64,000 nt of DNA from Ptiloglossa arizonensis (taxonomy: Eukaryota > Arthropoda > Insecta > Hymenoptera > Colletidae): positions 9,362,001 through 9,426,000 of the forward strand of contig NC_135059.1 of assembly GCF_051014685.1 (NCBI RefSeq), written 5' to 3'. Position 1 is the stretch's first letter. Each line of letters begins with the position of its first letter. The notes beneath the pieces are model-generated. The model was not told the origin of the DNA. It did no database searches and worked only from the letters and a program-made list of their open reading frames with translations. Shown here one piece after another: positions 1 through 10,790 of the stretch. The translations under genes were made by a program, and so were the position numbers.

Positions 1-1053
1 AACCTGGAAAAGTTACTCCAATTTTACAATAGTGCAATGAAATAAAACTTGGGGGGGGGGGAAACCCTTTTTATAACATTGTTCGCCATCAGGAGATTAC
101 CAGATAACTTCCATTAGGAGTTGAAATCAGTGGACTTGGTTGGTACAAACGTTATTGATAGCTTTTGAAAATCAAGAATACGTGTAGTCGCTCGTACACG
201 CATCTTCGTAAGTTGATAATTTATAGTTTTAACATCCGTGTAGTATAATCGTGACAAAATATTCTGATATTTGTACAGTTTTAACCTTTTCCACTCGAGT
301 GCTTTCGGTGTGCTCCCTCCAATTCGGGATACCATCGTGGTTTGGGATTGAGATTAAAATTCAATCACTCCTCTCTTGTAAGATGTAAACGTATATGTAC
401 GAAACGTTGAAACGATAAACGCTCCGTTCGAAATTAATTACACGATTCGATGGATTTCATCGAGGTGCTGGTTTCTGGTAGCAGAGAAGCTTCGAGTGCA
501 AAGGGTTAAACATTGGGACAACTTGGACCCTGTCTTATAATACCTGAGATAATAACGCTATCCTTCCATAAATGTGACAACTCAAGGTGATTCGAGTGAC
601 GTCGTTGTACCGTGAAATTACCGCACCTAGTGTTCTGTGGTTATAACTACGATACAATTGTACAAAGGTCGGATCTTTTCGAAGAATCAATTGTTCATCG
701 TACGAAAAGGGATCGAAAAGTTCCTTGATCGTTTTGCAATTCATAGCTCCGAGTTAACGGAATATGCGCAGTTGAGGTCTACCGATACGATTCGTGCGAA
801 CGATAACTCAACACGAGTTCACGCGTCACATGAATCGCGTCACATGAATCGCGTCACATGAATCGCGTCACGTGAACGTCATTCGCGGCACACTTGAACC
901 CGCTTGTGTCCCGATAATTCAAAGCATCGCGATTGCTAAACGGAGAAGGCGATTCTTTTTCAGAAATTGTCGAAAAAGGAAGGTAGTATATTTATATTTA
1001 TTGCGTGTATCGTTTATTATTGTTGAAAAATTCTATTTCGATAGCTGCACTCA
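1..1053. other. Left-edge noncoding stretch with a small tandem repeat
   Basis: I see no convincing gene here. The short open frames lack splice context and have mixed composition. A run of G lies near position 51. A 14-bp motif, CGCGTCACATGAAT, is repeated about four times at 822-877, the last copy diverged. The stretch probably holds the 5' flank or untranslated leader of the open frame starting at 1054. Confidence 0.5.
822..877. repeat. 14-bp minisatellite, about four copies
   Basis: CGCGTCACATGAAT starts at 822, 836 and 850, and a variant reading CGCGTCACGTGAAC starts at 864. The last copy contains the E-box palindrome CACGTG. It lies about 180 bp upstream of the ATG at 1054, so it could belong to a promoter or leader, but nothing else supports that. 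Confidence 0.8.
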
Positions 1054-1557
1054 ATGGCAAGTGAAATTACAGCGAAGGCGTTCGATCCGTTGAGATATTT
1101 GAACACGCTGTCGAAACAAAAGGCACTCGAATCGTACACCAGTTACACAATAACGAAGAAATTACTTTTCGACTCTTTCGATGCTTATCGACGAGACAGG
1201 AATCCAATTTCTGCCGAGATACGTCCCAGGGTACAGGAGTTATTATTAGAGTCGGTGCCAGCGATCGAACACGGATTGAAAAACTTATACGATGGATTAA
1301 ACGCTGATAAACGCATCGAGGCGCAGTGCTGCTTATCTGGTTTATGGTTTATCGCGAACGATTTTAACATTCGTACGAGCAATAAGAAGCAGCAATTACA
1401 CGACTTGATAAATTCCGATGTGGTGAAAGATATCGAGGAGTTTATTGAAAATAGTACCGATTCGCCTACTTACGGGAGCACCGAAGTACCAAACCTTGAG
1501 AACGTCCCGAGAACTCACTTTTGGTGGAAACACGAATTTCAGTTTGAATCGTTATAA
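1054..1557 (+). CDS. Uncharacterised 167-residue protein (single open exon)
   Basis: This is an uninterrupted 168-codon frame from ATG at 1054 to TAA at 1555. Codon use and amino-acid mix look coding: it is acidic and helix-rich, with a C-terminal stretch containing PRTHFWWK. In-frame stops lie just upstream of the ATG, which supports that start unless an upstream exon splices in at the AG before 1046. I do not recognise the family. It has no signal peptide and no clear membrane segment. It sits about 590 bp upstream of the DUF4781 gene on the same strand. It could be a small separate gene or an alternative 5' exon, but the in-frame stop rules out simple read-through. The protein looks soluble and intracellular. 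Confidence 0.5.
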   Translation: MASEITAKAFDPLRYLNTLSKQKALESYTSYTITKKLLFDSFDAYRRDRNPISAEIRPRVQELLLESVPAIEHGLKNLYDGLNADKRIEAQCCLSGLWFIANDFNIRTSNKKQQLHDLINSDVVKDIEEFIENSTDSPTYGSTEVPNLENVPRTHFWWKHEFQFESL

Positions 1558-2147
1558 AATACTGTTCGATTAATAGTACAAACACGTAGGTATATACATA
1601 TAGCACATGGGCTAGACTCATGCTCGTCATATAACAGCCTAGATCCCCTTTTGTGCTTTTATTCGTTCAATATTCGTGCAGATGTCACCATCGATAGAAT
1701 ACAGAGGTGTTCTCTTAAAAAGATCAGTCGAATTTAACGTATTTTGTTTCAATTATAAATATGAAAATCACGGGGGCACCAATTTACCAGTAGGTAGCCA
1801 TAACACCATCCTTTGTTCCCTAACAACTGTTGTCATCGCAATTTCAACAATACTTGTAAAGATATAAAATGAAAAATAGAACAAAGTGCATAAATTTATC
1901 GTCGCACTGTAGCTGATGTTCGATATATTATTTTCCATATGATTTTATAAAAAACGAAATATACCTGTATCGGTGTGTGACATTTTTTGTTCAGATTGTC
2001 TAATTCCACGTTGTCTAATTCAAACCGATACGTAATTACGAAAATTCGATAGATTTTTCATCGGAACGCGTCCGTATCGATTTGTTCGTGTGTCATTGCA
2101 CACGTACCTACGTAAAACTGATACAATGTTTTCAAGGCTGTAAAAAA
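1558..2147. other. Spacer between the 167-residue frame and the DUF4781 gene
   Basis: AT-rich sequence that probably holds the 3' end of the upstream transcript and the 5' leader of the next gene. A 63-codon frame at 1676-1867 has no start context or recognisable sequence. An upstream in-frame ATG at 2082 would add 22 residues to the DUF4781 protein. I prefer ATG 2148 because its AAAAATGG context is better and the extra residues look like leader sequence. Confidence 0.45.
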
Positions 2148-3580
2148 ATGGGAGACACAGTTAGTACCTTGACAGAGGAGTATCGATCCACGTGGGACGA
2201 TCCGGATACGAAGAAATGGAAAGAGGATGCACGCTCTGTCCAGCAGAATTTTTATACGTCTTTCGAAGGTAAACAGTGGGACGTCTACAGCCCAGAAGAC
2301 TACGATTTATTATGCGTGAAAATTTGTATCGCTGTATACGGAATACCAACGAAGGAAAATAACAATATGCCGGACCTCGAGAAGATTTACGACAAGAGTC
2401 AACGGGCATACGCCGATACGATCAAAGACAAGATACTCCACGTTTACGATCGTTATTCGAAATTATCCCAATTGCACACCGGTATCGTTTTCGTATCTTG
2501 CCTGGTCTCGAAAACGGCGTATACCGTTCCGATATTTCGCGTACGTATAAACAAATCCGAGGAATCCTATTTCGTCGATTTGCAAACCCGCGTGTACAAG
2601 TCATGGAAGGACTGGGAAGAGAACAATGTGTTACCAATGATGAAGTATTGTTATCCGAGATACGGATTTTATACGTGTTCCGGTAACAATTCCTACGAAT
2701 TCGACATCGATTGTGACGTAGACTTGACATTCGGTACATCGCCTAGTTGCAATGTGACGGCCCGTACGGGAAAGGTGCTCGACGTTGGCGCCGGAGGGAT
2801 CGGCTTGGTCACCGGAGTAATCGGAATAGCAGCCATGTTCACACCCGTGGCACCAGTCGTGCTTTTGTGCGCAGGCGCAGCTGGAACCACGAGCGCGATA
2901 TACGGAGCTGGCAGAAGCATACACCGTTTGGTCGACAAAGGTACTCACGAGCAGAGTTTGCTCGATCTGGAATCCATATTATGCGGATTGAGTATCGCAG
3001 CGTTACCTTTACACGCATGGATGGCCTCGGTGAACAGCACATTCGTAGCCGGTGCACGAGCTGGACGCAATTTCACGTCGTTGCAACTCGCCGGTGGGAC
3101 TGCCTTAAAGTTCACGACGATCGCTTTAGATTCGTCCATGCTGGTAATAGGATTCGTAAACTTGTACAATAAGAAACAGGAGGACAACTTGGAAGCGTTG
3201 GACGTTTTGCAATTTTCTTTGTCCGTGTTTTTCTTCTCGAACACGCTCATCCAGCCGAAAACAGCGAACGGTATTATTCATAAGGCTCAAACCGACTATT
3301 TTAAAGAGTACAGGGCAAACATGACCAACAGCGAGGCGCAAAAATCTTTCGATAAATTCGTCGGGGATTTCTCCGTGAAAAAAGGCGCGAGAATCGCCCG
3401 AACGATTAATAGAATTAACAGTCCGAACGAGTTCTTCGAGAAAGTCAGCACCGCCAAGTCCGTGAAAGTTAAAGGTGGAAGAAACGTTACCATTAACAAA
3501 AAACTGACCGTAAATCCTAATCGGTGAGTACAAAGAACGACCGTTCTGTCCTTTTTGTTCTTTTAAATCTAAACGCGTTG

Positions 3581-3611
<31 letters not shown>

Positions 3612-5078
3612 CGTTCGATCGCCACGCCAGTTTTCCATACTTAAGGACGTCCTATTTATTCAAACCGCGGTGTAAAAGAGTAAGAATACTCGATTATTTC
3701 CCGTGTGAAGTGAACACACTTCTTATCCTGTGGCGTCACTAACGGTGATAACGTTATTTGAAATGTTTACAAGTATTTATTTAGCGTTCCCGACTTGTAA
3801 GCGTGTAGGTAAAATCGGTTACCCGTGTTTTCTTTCGCCGTGTACAATTCTATTTTACAAAGTATCGTTTCCTCGTTTGATCGATAATGAAAATCCAGGT
3901 TCAACCAACTGACCAAGGAGAACGCGGAGACGTTACTGAGTAACGTGGAAAATCATAAAAACGCGAGACAGGTCAACCAACAATTCAAACGATTTATGAA
4001 AGAGGAACGTTTGGCTTTGAACGTGAGACGCAACGATACTATACAGAAGATTGCAGATGTATTCGGAACCGATACGAAAAACTTGAAGGATTTTAAAATA
4101 AACGACAAAGAGTTGTTCGCCGATTTGACTGGCGCCGATATAGATCGGTTGCAAACAGTGTTCGAAAATACCGCGGGGAATTACAACAAGGATGTAATTT
4201 TCGCCGCGATCGCCTTAGCGGATGAATTCAAGTGCAACAACATCAACGATTTGAATTCTTGCATCGAATTGATCGCCATGGAGAAAAAACGTACGATTGA
4301 AAAATGTTCATCGCGCGTCGAAAACTCGACAAATTGTTCAATTTCATCGCTTCTTTGCTCGTTCGTTTCTTTTTAATTTTTTTTTCGTTTTTCTTTTCTT
4401 TCAGACAAAACTAGATCGGAGTATCGTCAATTTTTAACGGATATAAGAAACGATCCCCATGTCATGGAACAATTCAAGAACAGTGTCACGGATGATTGTA
4501 ACACAGCCAAGGGTATCTTGACGAACACCGAATTAAAGTTCAATAGTCCATTAACCGCTGTTTATCACTATAGAAAACACGGACACGAGTTCGGAATTGG
4601 AACTACAATGGACGTGTACTTCGATCAGATTCCGAAGAATCTGTTTCGCGAGGAACATCTCTTTAGAAATGTGTACGATCAAAATGGAATGTTCCAGATC
4701 AAAACTTACGCGAACCAGAGTAATCATCAGTTCGGCGTGTTGAGAGTAGCCGAAGATGGATCGACCTCGATCGCGACGGTGTTCACGAACGAAAAATTCT
4801 TCGAGAATTGGTCGACAAAATCGGCAAACGCTCAAGAATATTTACAATATTCTACCGCTCGTTACAACAAAGATCCAACTCCGATAACTTCGTATTTTGA
4901 TACTTTTGCGCAAAACATGTTAAACGAGACAGGTACGGTGATTAATCAGATACTCGTACACAAACATTCGAATGTACAACGATTGGACAACTTTCGCGGC
5001 AACGACGACGATATGGAGAACTTGAAGGAATTGGGTGATATACTTGCTGATCTGCCGAAATATATAAGGTCCAATTGA
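2148..5078 (+). CDS. DUF4781-type protein, three exons, 813 residues
   Basis: The exons are 2148-3523, 3899-4290 and 4405-5078. Donors are CG|GTGAGT and AC|GTACGA, acceptors are CCAG|G and TTTCAG|A, and the phases match throughout (R at the first junction, H at the second). I recognise the arthropod DUF4781 pattern around residues 140-185: a short strand (YFVDLQTRVY), then KSWKDWEENN, then a CYP-containing stretch. Residues about 209-260 form a long Gly/Ala-rich hydrophobic segment with repeated GxxxG spacing (VGAGGIGLVTGVIGIAA), which could span or insert into a membrane. A second hydrophobic stretch follows at about 285-345. The C-terminal 350 residues are charged and probably helical. There is no N-terminal signal peptide. 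The family has no established function to my knowledge. The first intron contains a T tract at 3580-3607. Exon structure is firm; biological role is unknown. Confidence 0.88.
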
Positions 5079-5605
5079 ACCTTCCGCTCTTGAACCAGCG
5101 GTTCATCTGTCGATGTACGGACGAAATGTATCCATTGATTTCTTAAAATGGTGTATACTTTTCTTTAAGAAAAGACTTAATTTTCTGATTTTTATTATAT
5201 ATCGTTCACTCTGTATTTCTTGTATGCGATAATAGGAATGTGAAATGTTGGTACCTTCGAAACGTTGTTTTCATGGGGAACATAGTTTAATACATTTTCG
5301 TGGGAAATAACTAGAGTTAAGTCGGATTGTGTCGTACAAAATATTTGATTCCATTAAGGAAAATTAATTACATTTCAAAATCATCTCCGTTACTCCATAG
5401 AGAACTCGTTAATATTACATAATATTTTTTCTTATATTAAATAATTCTTATGAGATAAAACAGAAGCTTTATATTCATATATATATATTGAATATAAGTT
5501 GAGCACGGCTTGTTCCGAATTTCAACGTAGTGCAAGGGGTTAAAATCTACTCCTATTACTATGGCGGAGACCGTGGCTAAGGCTCAGAACGTACGACTCG
5601 GATCG

Positions 5606-5614
5606 AGATGGCGC
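5606..5614 (+). promoter_or_regulatory. CTCF-like core motif AGATGGCGC
   Basis: AGATGGCGC matches the core of the insect CTCF site. It lies between the end of the DUF4781 gene and the promoter side of the C1orf50-like gene. A nine-base match occurs by chance at a modest rate, so this is a candidate only. Confidence 0.35.
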
Positions 5615-5703
5615 TAGCGATCAGATCGCGCATAATGGCTACACAGCGAACACAGAATTTCCCCCATCACTCGACACGGTAGATTTTAGTGGGGTGGGGA
5701 AAC

Positions 5704-5711
5704 TATCGATA
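5704..5711. promoter_or_regulatory. DRE palindrome TATCGATA (first)
   Basis: An exact TATCGATA, the DREF-binding element common in promoters of insect housekeeping genes. It has a second copy 106 bp downstream, with partial versions (TATCGATT, TATCGAAA) between them. The cluster lies about 700 bp upstream of the first coding exon of the C1orf50-like gene, which fits a long 5' leader or a first intron. Confidence 0.5.
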
Positions 5712-5809
5712 GTCACCGTTATCAATAATTTTCGATAATCTCGATTACACTATCGATTAAACTATATTGACGTAAAAAAGTACAGAACTTACTGTCGACT
5801 ATCGAAAAC

Positions 5810-5817
5810 TATCGATA
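5810..5817. promoter_or_regulatory. DRE palindrome TATCGATA (second)
   Basis: Second exact TATCGATA in the cluster. Two perfect copies plus several one-mismatch versions within 115 bp make a functional DREF cluster more likely than a single match would. Confidence 0.5.
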
Positions 5818-6402
5818 TGTAGAAATTTGCTATTGCAACTCAATTTTTTAACTATTGTGCTTTATGTATATTTTTATTTTAACTTTATATAATTTTTCTA
5901 AATACATGAATAACTAACATTTTACGTTGAAAAAATTTTCCCTAGGAACCTAGTTATATTTTATCCAAATGAGAATTCTCTGTGTAGCGATTGGTTCTTT
6001 GCTAAATTTTATAATAAAATCTCTAGGAAGATTCAATTTCTGAAAGCTGAAAGTATCTAGTCTTTATTACTCAATTTTACGGTTCCCAACATAAATAAAT
6101 AATTATCGGGAACTGATTAGAACGTCACAATGTATTTCAGTTTTCATTGAGTCGTGACATTCATGTGTTTAATGCAGTACATCACAAAGACACATAGCTG
6201 TTGCTATTGTATGCGCTTATTTGGGTTATAATACAATAAACAGTATATTCGACATATCATTTTAAAGAATGAGAATTGAGTAAAATAGTGTTTCAAATGT
6301 ACCACGAAAGTGTGAGTGGTTTTTAAAATTGGATTTAGCATTATATGATGATCCCAAGGTGTATCTGTTCTCTGTTATATTAAATAAAATCACTTTACTA
6401 CA

Positions 6403-7120
6403 ATGGACAAGTCTGAAGTAGAACTCACTAAAGGTAGAAGTTAGAAATATTTTGTAAATTTTTTTACATGTTTAGAAAATACGTAATGTCAGTAACTAAT
6501 TTTTAAACAGTGGCTTTAGTGGAGCGCAATATTGTACCACAAGGTATTGCATTAAATAATCCAAAAGCTACAGCTAGTACGTCGCAACAAAATCTGATTG
6601 CACTAGCTACAGAAATACAAAAAGCTGACAGCTTTATTCAGGCGATTGCATGTAACAAGATGCAAATAATTGTAGAGCAAATAAAGTTTTTACAGGATAA
6701 AGCTAAAATGATTCTCCTAGAGGCAGATTGGAACATAAAATTGCATCATGTTGCTTGCAATTTTGTGAAACAACCTGGACACGTGTATCATCTTTATGAA
6801 CGAGAAACTGGCCAGCTTTATTTTTCTATGCTTAGTCCAGAAGTAAATTATATTGTTTTCAATTTAATTTAATAACCTTAAAAGGTGTACAAAGTCACAA
6901 AAATGATTCTATGTTGCAGGAGTGGGGCAGGACAGGACCTCCTCAAACTCATAAAGGTGCATATAGATTAGAAGAAGATCGTTCGTGGACATTGTTGCAG
7001 AAAAATGATGAAAAAATTAAGGACACAGCTATGATAGCTGAACTTATTTTTCCATCCACTGTTCCATTGATCGCTTCGACTTTCAAAAGTATCGATTTAA
7101 ATGTAAATAAATCGAATTAA
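6403..7120 (+). CDS. C1orf50: C1orf50 homologue (DUF2452 protein), 187 residues
   Basis: The exons are 6403-6433, 6511-6842 and 6920-7120. The first exon encodes only MDKSEVELTK plus one base. All junctions follow GT-AG and keep phase (AAAG|GTAGAA, AACAG|TG, CCAGAA|GTAAAT, TGCAG|GAG). I recognise the family from ALVERNIVPQGIAL near the start, LHHVACNFVKQPGHVYHLY in the middle, and SPEEWG followed by GAYRLEEDRSWT. Those blocks match human C1orf50 in the same order. Length (187) is close to the human protein (199 as I recall). The molecular function is not established. No signal peptide or membrane segment is present, so it is probably a soluble intracellular protein. The gene is compact, with a DRE cluster upstream, as expected for a broadly expressed gene. 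It converges with DNAJC11 on the opposite strand. Confidence 0.94.
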
Positions 7121-8066
7121 GACGAATGAACACAATCAGAATCTTGGATACGATTTTGTTTATATATATTTTACAAAACAAATTTATTTAAAATTTAGTT
7201 ACTCGGTGTTGAGCTATATAATGTTGTTTTGGATTAACCGACACAGATGTTGTTTTCAAAATTCAAGTATATAATTAGATACATTATTTTTACCAAAAAA
7301 AATATTTTGTACACTAATGAACTATAAAGTGAAACATTTATAATTTAATTGGATTTTAACATTCTATACAACTTTTTCAGGCTGCTTCTCCTTGAATATA
7401 TTAAGTAATATGCACCATGTCCTTATTAGCACATTGTACAAACTAACAAGTGTTTTTTTTTCTTCATTTAATGATTCAATCATTTAGTAACAATTCAGTG
7501 CAATTGTCGCAGTTACGATTAAGAATACATATTATTTATTACCTTTCTATGGGCAGTTATTGGAAGTGTTTTAAAAGTAATTTACCTTTGTGCAAAACAC
7601 ACAACTTCAACAGTTAAAATGTATGTACTTAACAAAATTTCAAAAAATACTTAAAAGTTATTTCCGTATATAACTAATTTTTTCTATGTTTCGAACAATT
7701 CTAATTATTCATAGTATATTAATTTAAAAGCACATTATTAAGGCGAATCAGTCCTCTAGTTTTATCTGCGCTCGTATCTATGGTTAAACAAAATTATGCG
7801 AATGATTATTCTGGGAAAGTGAAATTATTGTACAAAGTATAAATTATTGATGAACGCTCAATTTTTTCAACATGATGTTTGCATAAGTTTAATCTAAGAA
7901 TGATTAAAAAAAAAAAAAACTTCAATAAAGCAGCACAAGCTATCATTGCATAATGCAATGATTTCACTTCATTTTCTTATGGCGTTGTATACGTCATGTT
8001 GTGTTTACTAAGTGTGCTGAAACAGAGAAGATATAATCATTAAAATACGTGAAACTAAAATTTTAA
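7121..8066. other. Convergent intergenic region between C1orf50-like and DNAJC11
   Basis: AT-rich sequence between two genes that end facing each other, so it should contain both 3' untranslated regions. An AATAAA on the + strand at 7924-7929, just after a short A tract, could serve the C1orf50-like transcript. No coding frame is seen. Confidence 0.55.
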
Positions 8067-10790
8067 TTATAAATAAACGAATGTATTCTCACATGGTAAC
8101 GGTATTCTAACAGGTGCGTTATCCTTTACGATACATTCGTGTGTTTGAGTATGAAACAGATATTGTACTAATAATTGTTTTTCCTCTCCCACACACGGAT
8201 CATAAAATCCAGGTAACTGACTCTATGAAATGTCAAAGCTTATTGTTATTTTGATTCTAGAAAGAAGTAGTTGAACAGGCACCTTATGGCAGCCCCAAAA
8301 AACTAAAGATTGACTATACCTTGGATGCATCATGCAGAACCAACCTCGAATTCTTTACTAAACATTGCAAAGGTATAGTTACATCTATTACTTCGTCTCT
8401 GTGCAAATGTTCTTCCGAAGAAGATCGTTCCTCTTGAGGATACACAAATCGTCCATATAAAGCTTTAGTGATAATTAAACCTTTTTTCGACTCCTCCTCG
8501 GCTCTTATTCTACTAACGGTGGCTTTCATTAATTCAATAGCAATTTTTGCTTCTTTTTGCTTTTCTGCCATCCTCGTTTTATTCATCTCCTTCTGTTTCT
8601 CTTTTTCGCGTTCTTCTCGTTTCTTTACTACGGGATCAATCACAAACTTCTTGACGAAAGCCCAAGTGATTACAGGTACTACGGTGGCATAAAACACAGG
8701 TGCTGGAAGAACCTCGTCGCTCAAGTGAATTGCAAACGTGTACAATTGAGAAGCACGACGTAATTTAATTTTCAGAGTGACTCCCGTTGGTAATCCAACG
8801 CGCACTGCCGCGGAAAGGTTACTATGTCGCGATACTCTTTGTTCCACTCCGTATTCCAATAATACTCCGAATGCACCAGCTCTAGAAATCGTGAAACGTT
8901 AACATTAAAACAATTTAAAATCAGTGTAGAACCAGAATAGATACAATTATGAATTATATACCAATAGAATTTACTAGTGGTTACTAACTTTATACTTCCA
9001 CGTAGCTTTATCTGTTTTTCTTCCATTTTATAGGTATAATTAAGACTGACATATGATTGTAAAATACCTAAATGTATCGAAAATGCTGTGTAAGATCTAG
9101 ATGTATCTCTTACAATCATTGTATTCATGGCACTTCGTATTCCTGCTCTATACGTAAGATAACCTACTGTATGATTGTCTAATTGCATTGCAAGGGCTGT
9201 AATCGATAAAAAATAATTAGAAAATTATCTTTTCCTTGTGTCTTTTTGTTACTTTCGCGTAGCGAATAAACGTACTTCCTACGATACCAGGTCTTATTCC
9301 TTGTTCAGTAAATTGCAATATCGTTGCACCGTCGCAAAATATTCTATTTGTTAAAGTACGCAAACCTTTTATAGATACCATTGGTCCATTGCCAGCACCC
9401 ACGTCAAGTTCTACCCAACCTTTTGACGAAACTAATCGTCTTGCAGAGACATTTATAGAACCAGTACCAGTACCATTTTGGGTACCTAATTCACCGTACA
9501 AGGTTATTGTATCTTTTAAAGTAAGGGGTGTTTCAATGGACTGTGTGATAGACATTCCACTGACTTCGATGCATGAAAGGAGACTTGGGCTATATTTTAA
9601 AATACAGTAAGTACTGTAGTATATATATCTGTACTAAGTAAAATTTTGTATTACCTATCTTCATAGTCTTCATCATATCTGTTAAAAAGATCTGTAGCAT
9701 TCACATTCACCGTGATACTGCCTCTAGGATTTGTGTATTGTTGTAGTCTCCTTTCCTCCTTTTCTCGCGCAAGATGTTCATACTCTTCTCTAATTTCCTG
9801 AGGTGTTTTGGTACGTTGTACAATTTCCCAACCTTCAGTTTCCAATCCTCGCACTCCCACAGAATCATAGATAGCTCTCTGATGTGGATCGCTTAAAACT
9901 ATCGTGCAAGTAATATTTTATTCGTATACAAATATATAGTAAAATGTACTTGCAACATTATGAACAAACCTTCATAAGCTTTTTTCGTACGGTTGAATAG
10001 AATTTCTGCTTCTTTTTTAAGTAAAGGATCTGTGTGCTTATCAGGATGATAAAGTCTGCTTTGTCTGCGATATGCATTGTTAATTTCCTCTGGAGCTGCC
10101 TAAAATCAAAAGTACCATGGTTAAAAGATCCTTATACTTTAACGCAAAATATTTTACAAGGTAAAATACTTGTCAAATTATAACAAGTTATACTGTATTT
10201 TAAATAATTTTCTCAATGCAAACTTTAAACAATTATATTTTGGAAAGGAAGTATTTGTCAATCCTGAATTTTATGATCTGTTTCACGACTATAATTAGTA
10301 GAATATGCAAATAAAATTTGGATAAATATTTTAAGAATACCCTATACAAAAGGATTTGCATCCAGTTATTTTTAATGATAAAAACCTTGAGAAAAGTATC
10401 GTTTTGAAACGTATATTCTGCTGCATTCAATTGAAAATACAAAAATAAATAAGGTCGTTGCGTTTACGCAGTTAGCAATTGAAGTTCAACTGCGATTTAT
10501 CGCGTGTTGAAACAATTTTAAGTGTAAAGTTTTCTATGAAACGCATTCGACAGATGTATTATCGGGTACTAATAATTTAGAATATTATTGCAAAGGGTTT
10601 GATTACGTCAGAGTTTGAAAAGGAACGTGTCACGTGGAGGGTTCGAGATTGATCTCTACCCTTGACTGGGAAAAAGAGAAAAATTCGCATGGGAAATAAA
10701 TTTGCTACGGTTGCTCACATTTTTAGGGATATTCAGGAACGTGTAGTAGTCATCCTCGATTGGATTATCCTGATCGTTATCATCGTCCAT
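8067..10790 (-). CDS. DNAJC11: DnaJ homologue subfamily C member 11, complete, 559 residues
   Basis: Seven exons in coding order: 10790-10719, 10099-9970, 9898-9655, 9589-9276, 9196-8989, 8881-8320 and 8216-8067. Every junction is GT-AG and in phase, and the total of 560 codons gives 559 residues, the same length as I recall for the human protein. Exon 1 begins with an acidic tail then [12 protein letters not shown]. Exon 2 holds the J domain with the catalytic tripeptide (YHPDKH). Exon 3 has [16 protein letters not shown] across the junction, then the [20 protein letters not shown] linker. Exons 4-6 form the beta-rich middle, and exon 6 has a charged coiled coil. The DUF3395 C-terminal domain ends with [11 protein letters not shown] and [16 protein letters not shown]11 is a mitochondrial outer-membrane-associated partner of the MICOS/SAM (MIB) assembly that maintains cristae. 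Nothing is broken or unusual. Confidence 0.97.

Larger units (their letters stand above)
5079..6402. other. Intergenic region between the DUF4781 and C1orf50-like genes
   Basis: The first half is AT-rich 3' flank. The middle (5540-5830) is more CG-rich and holds a CTCF-like AGATGGCGC and two TATCGATA palindromes, described separately. From 5830 to 6402 the sequence is AT-rich and probably contains the promoter and leader of the C1orf50-like gene. No coding frame is supported. Confidence 0.6.
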
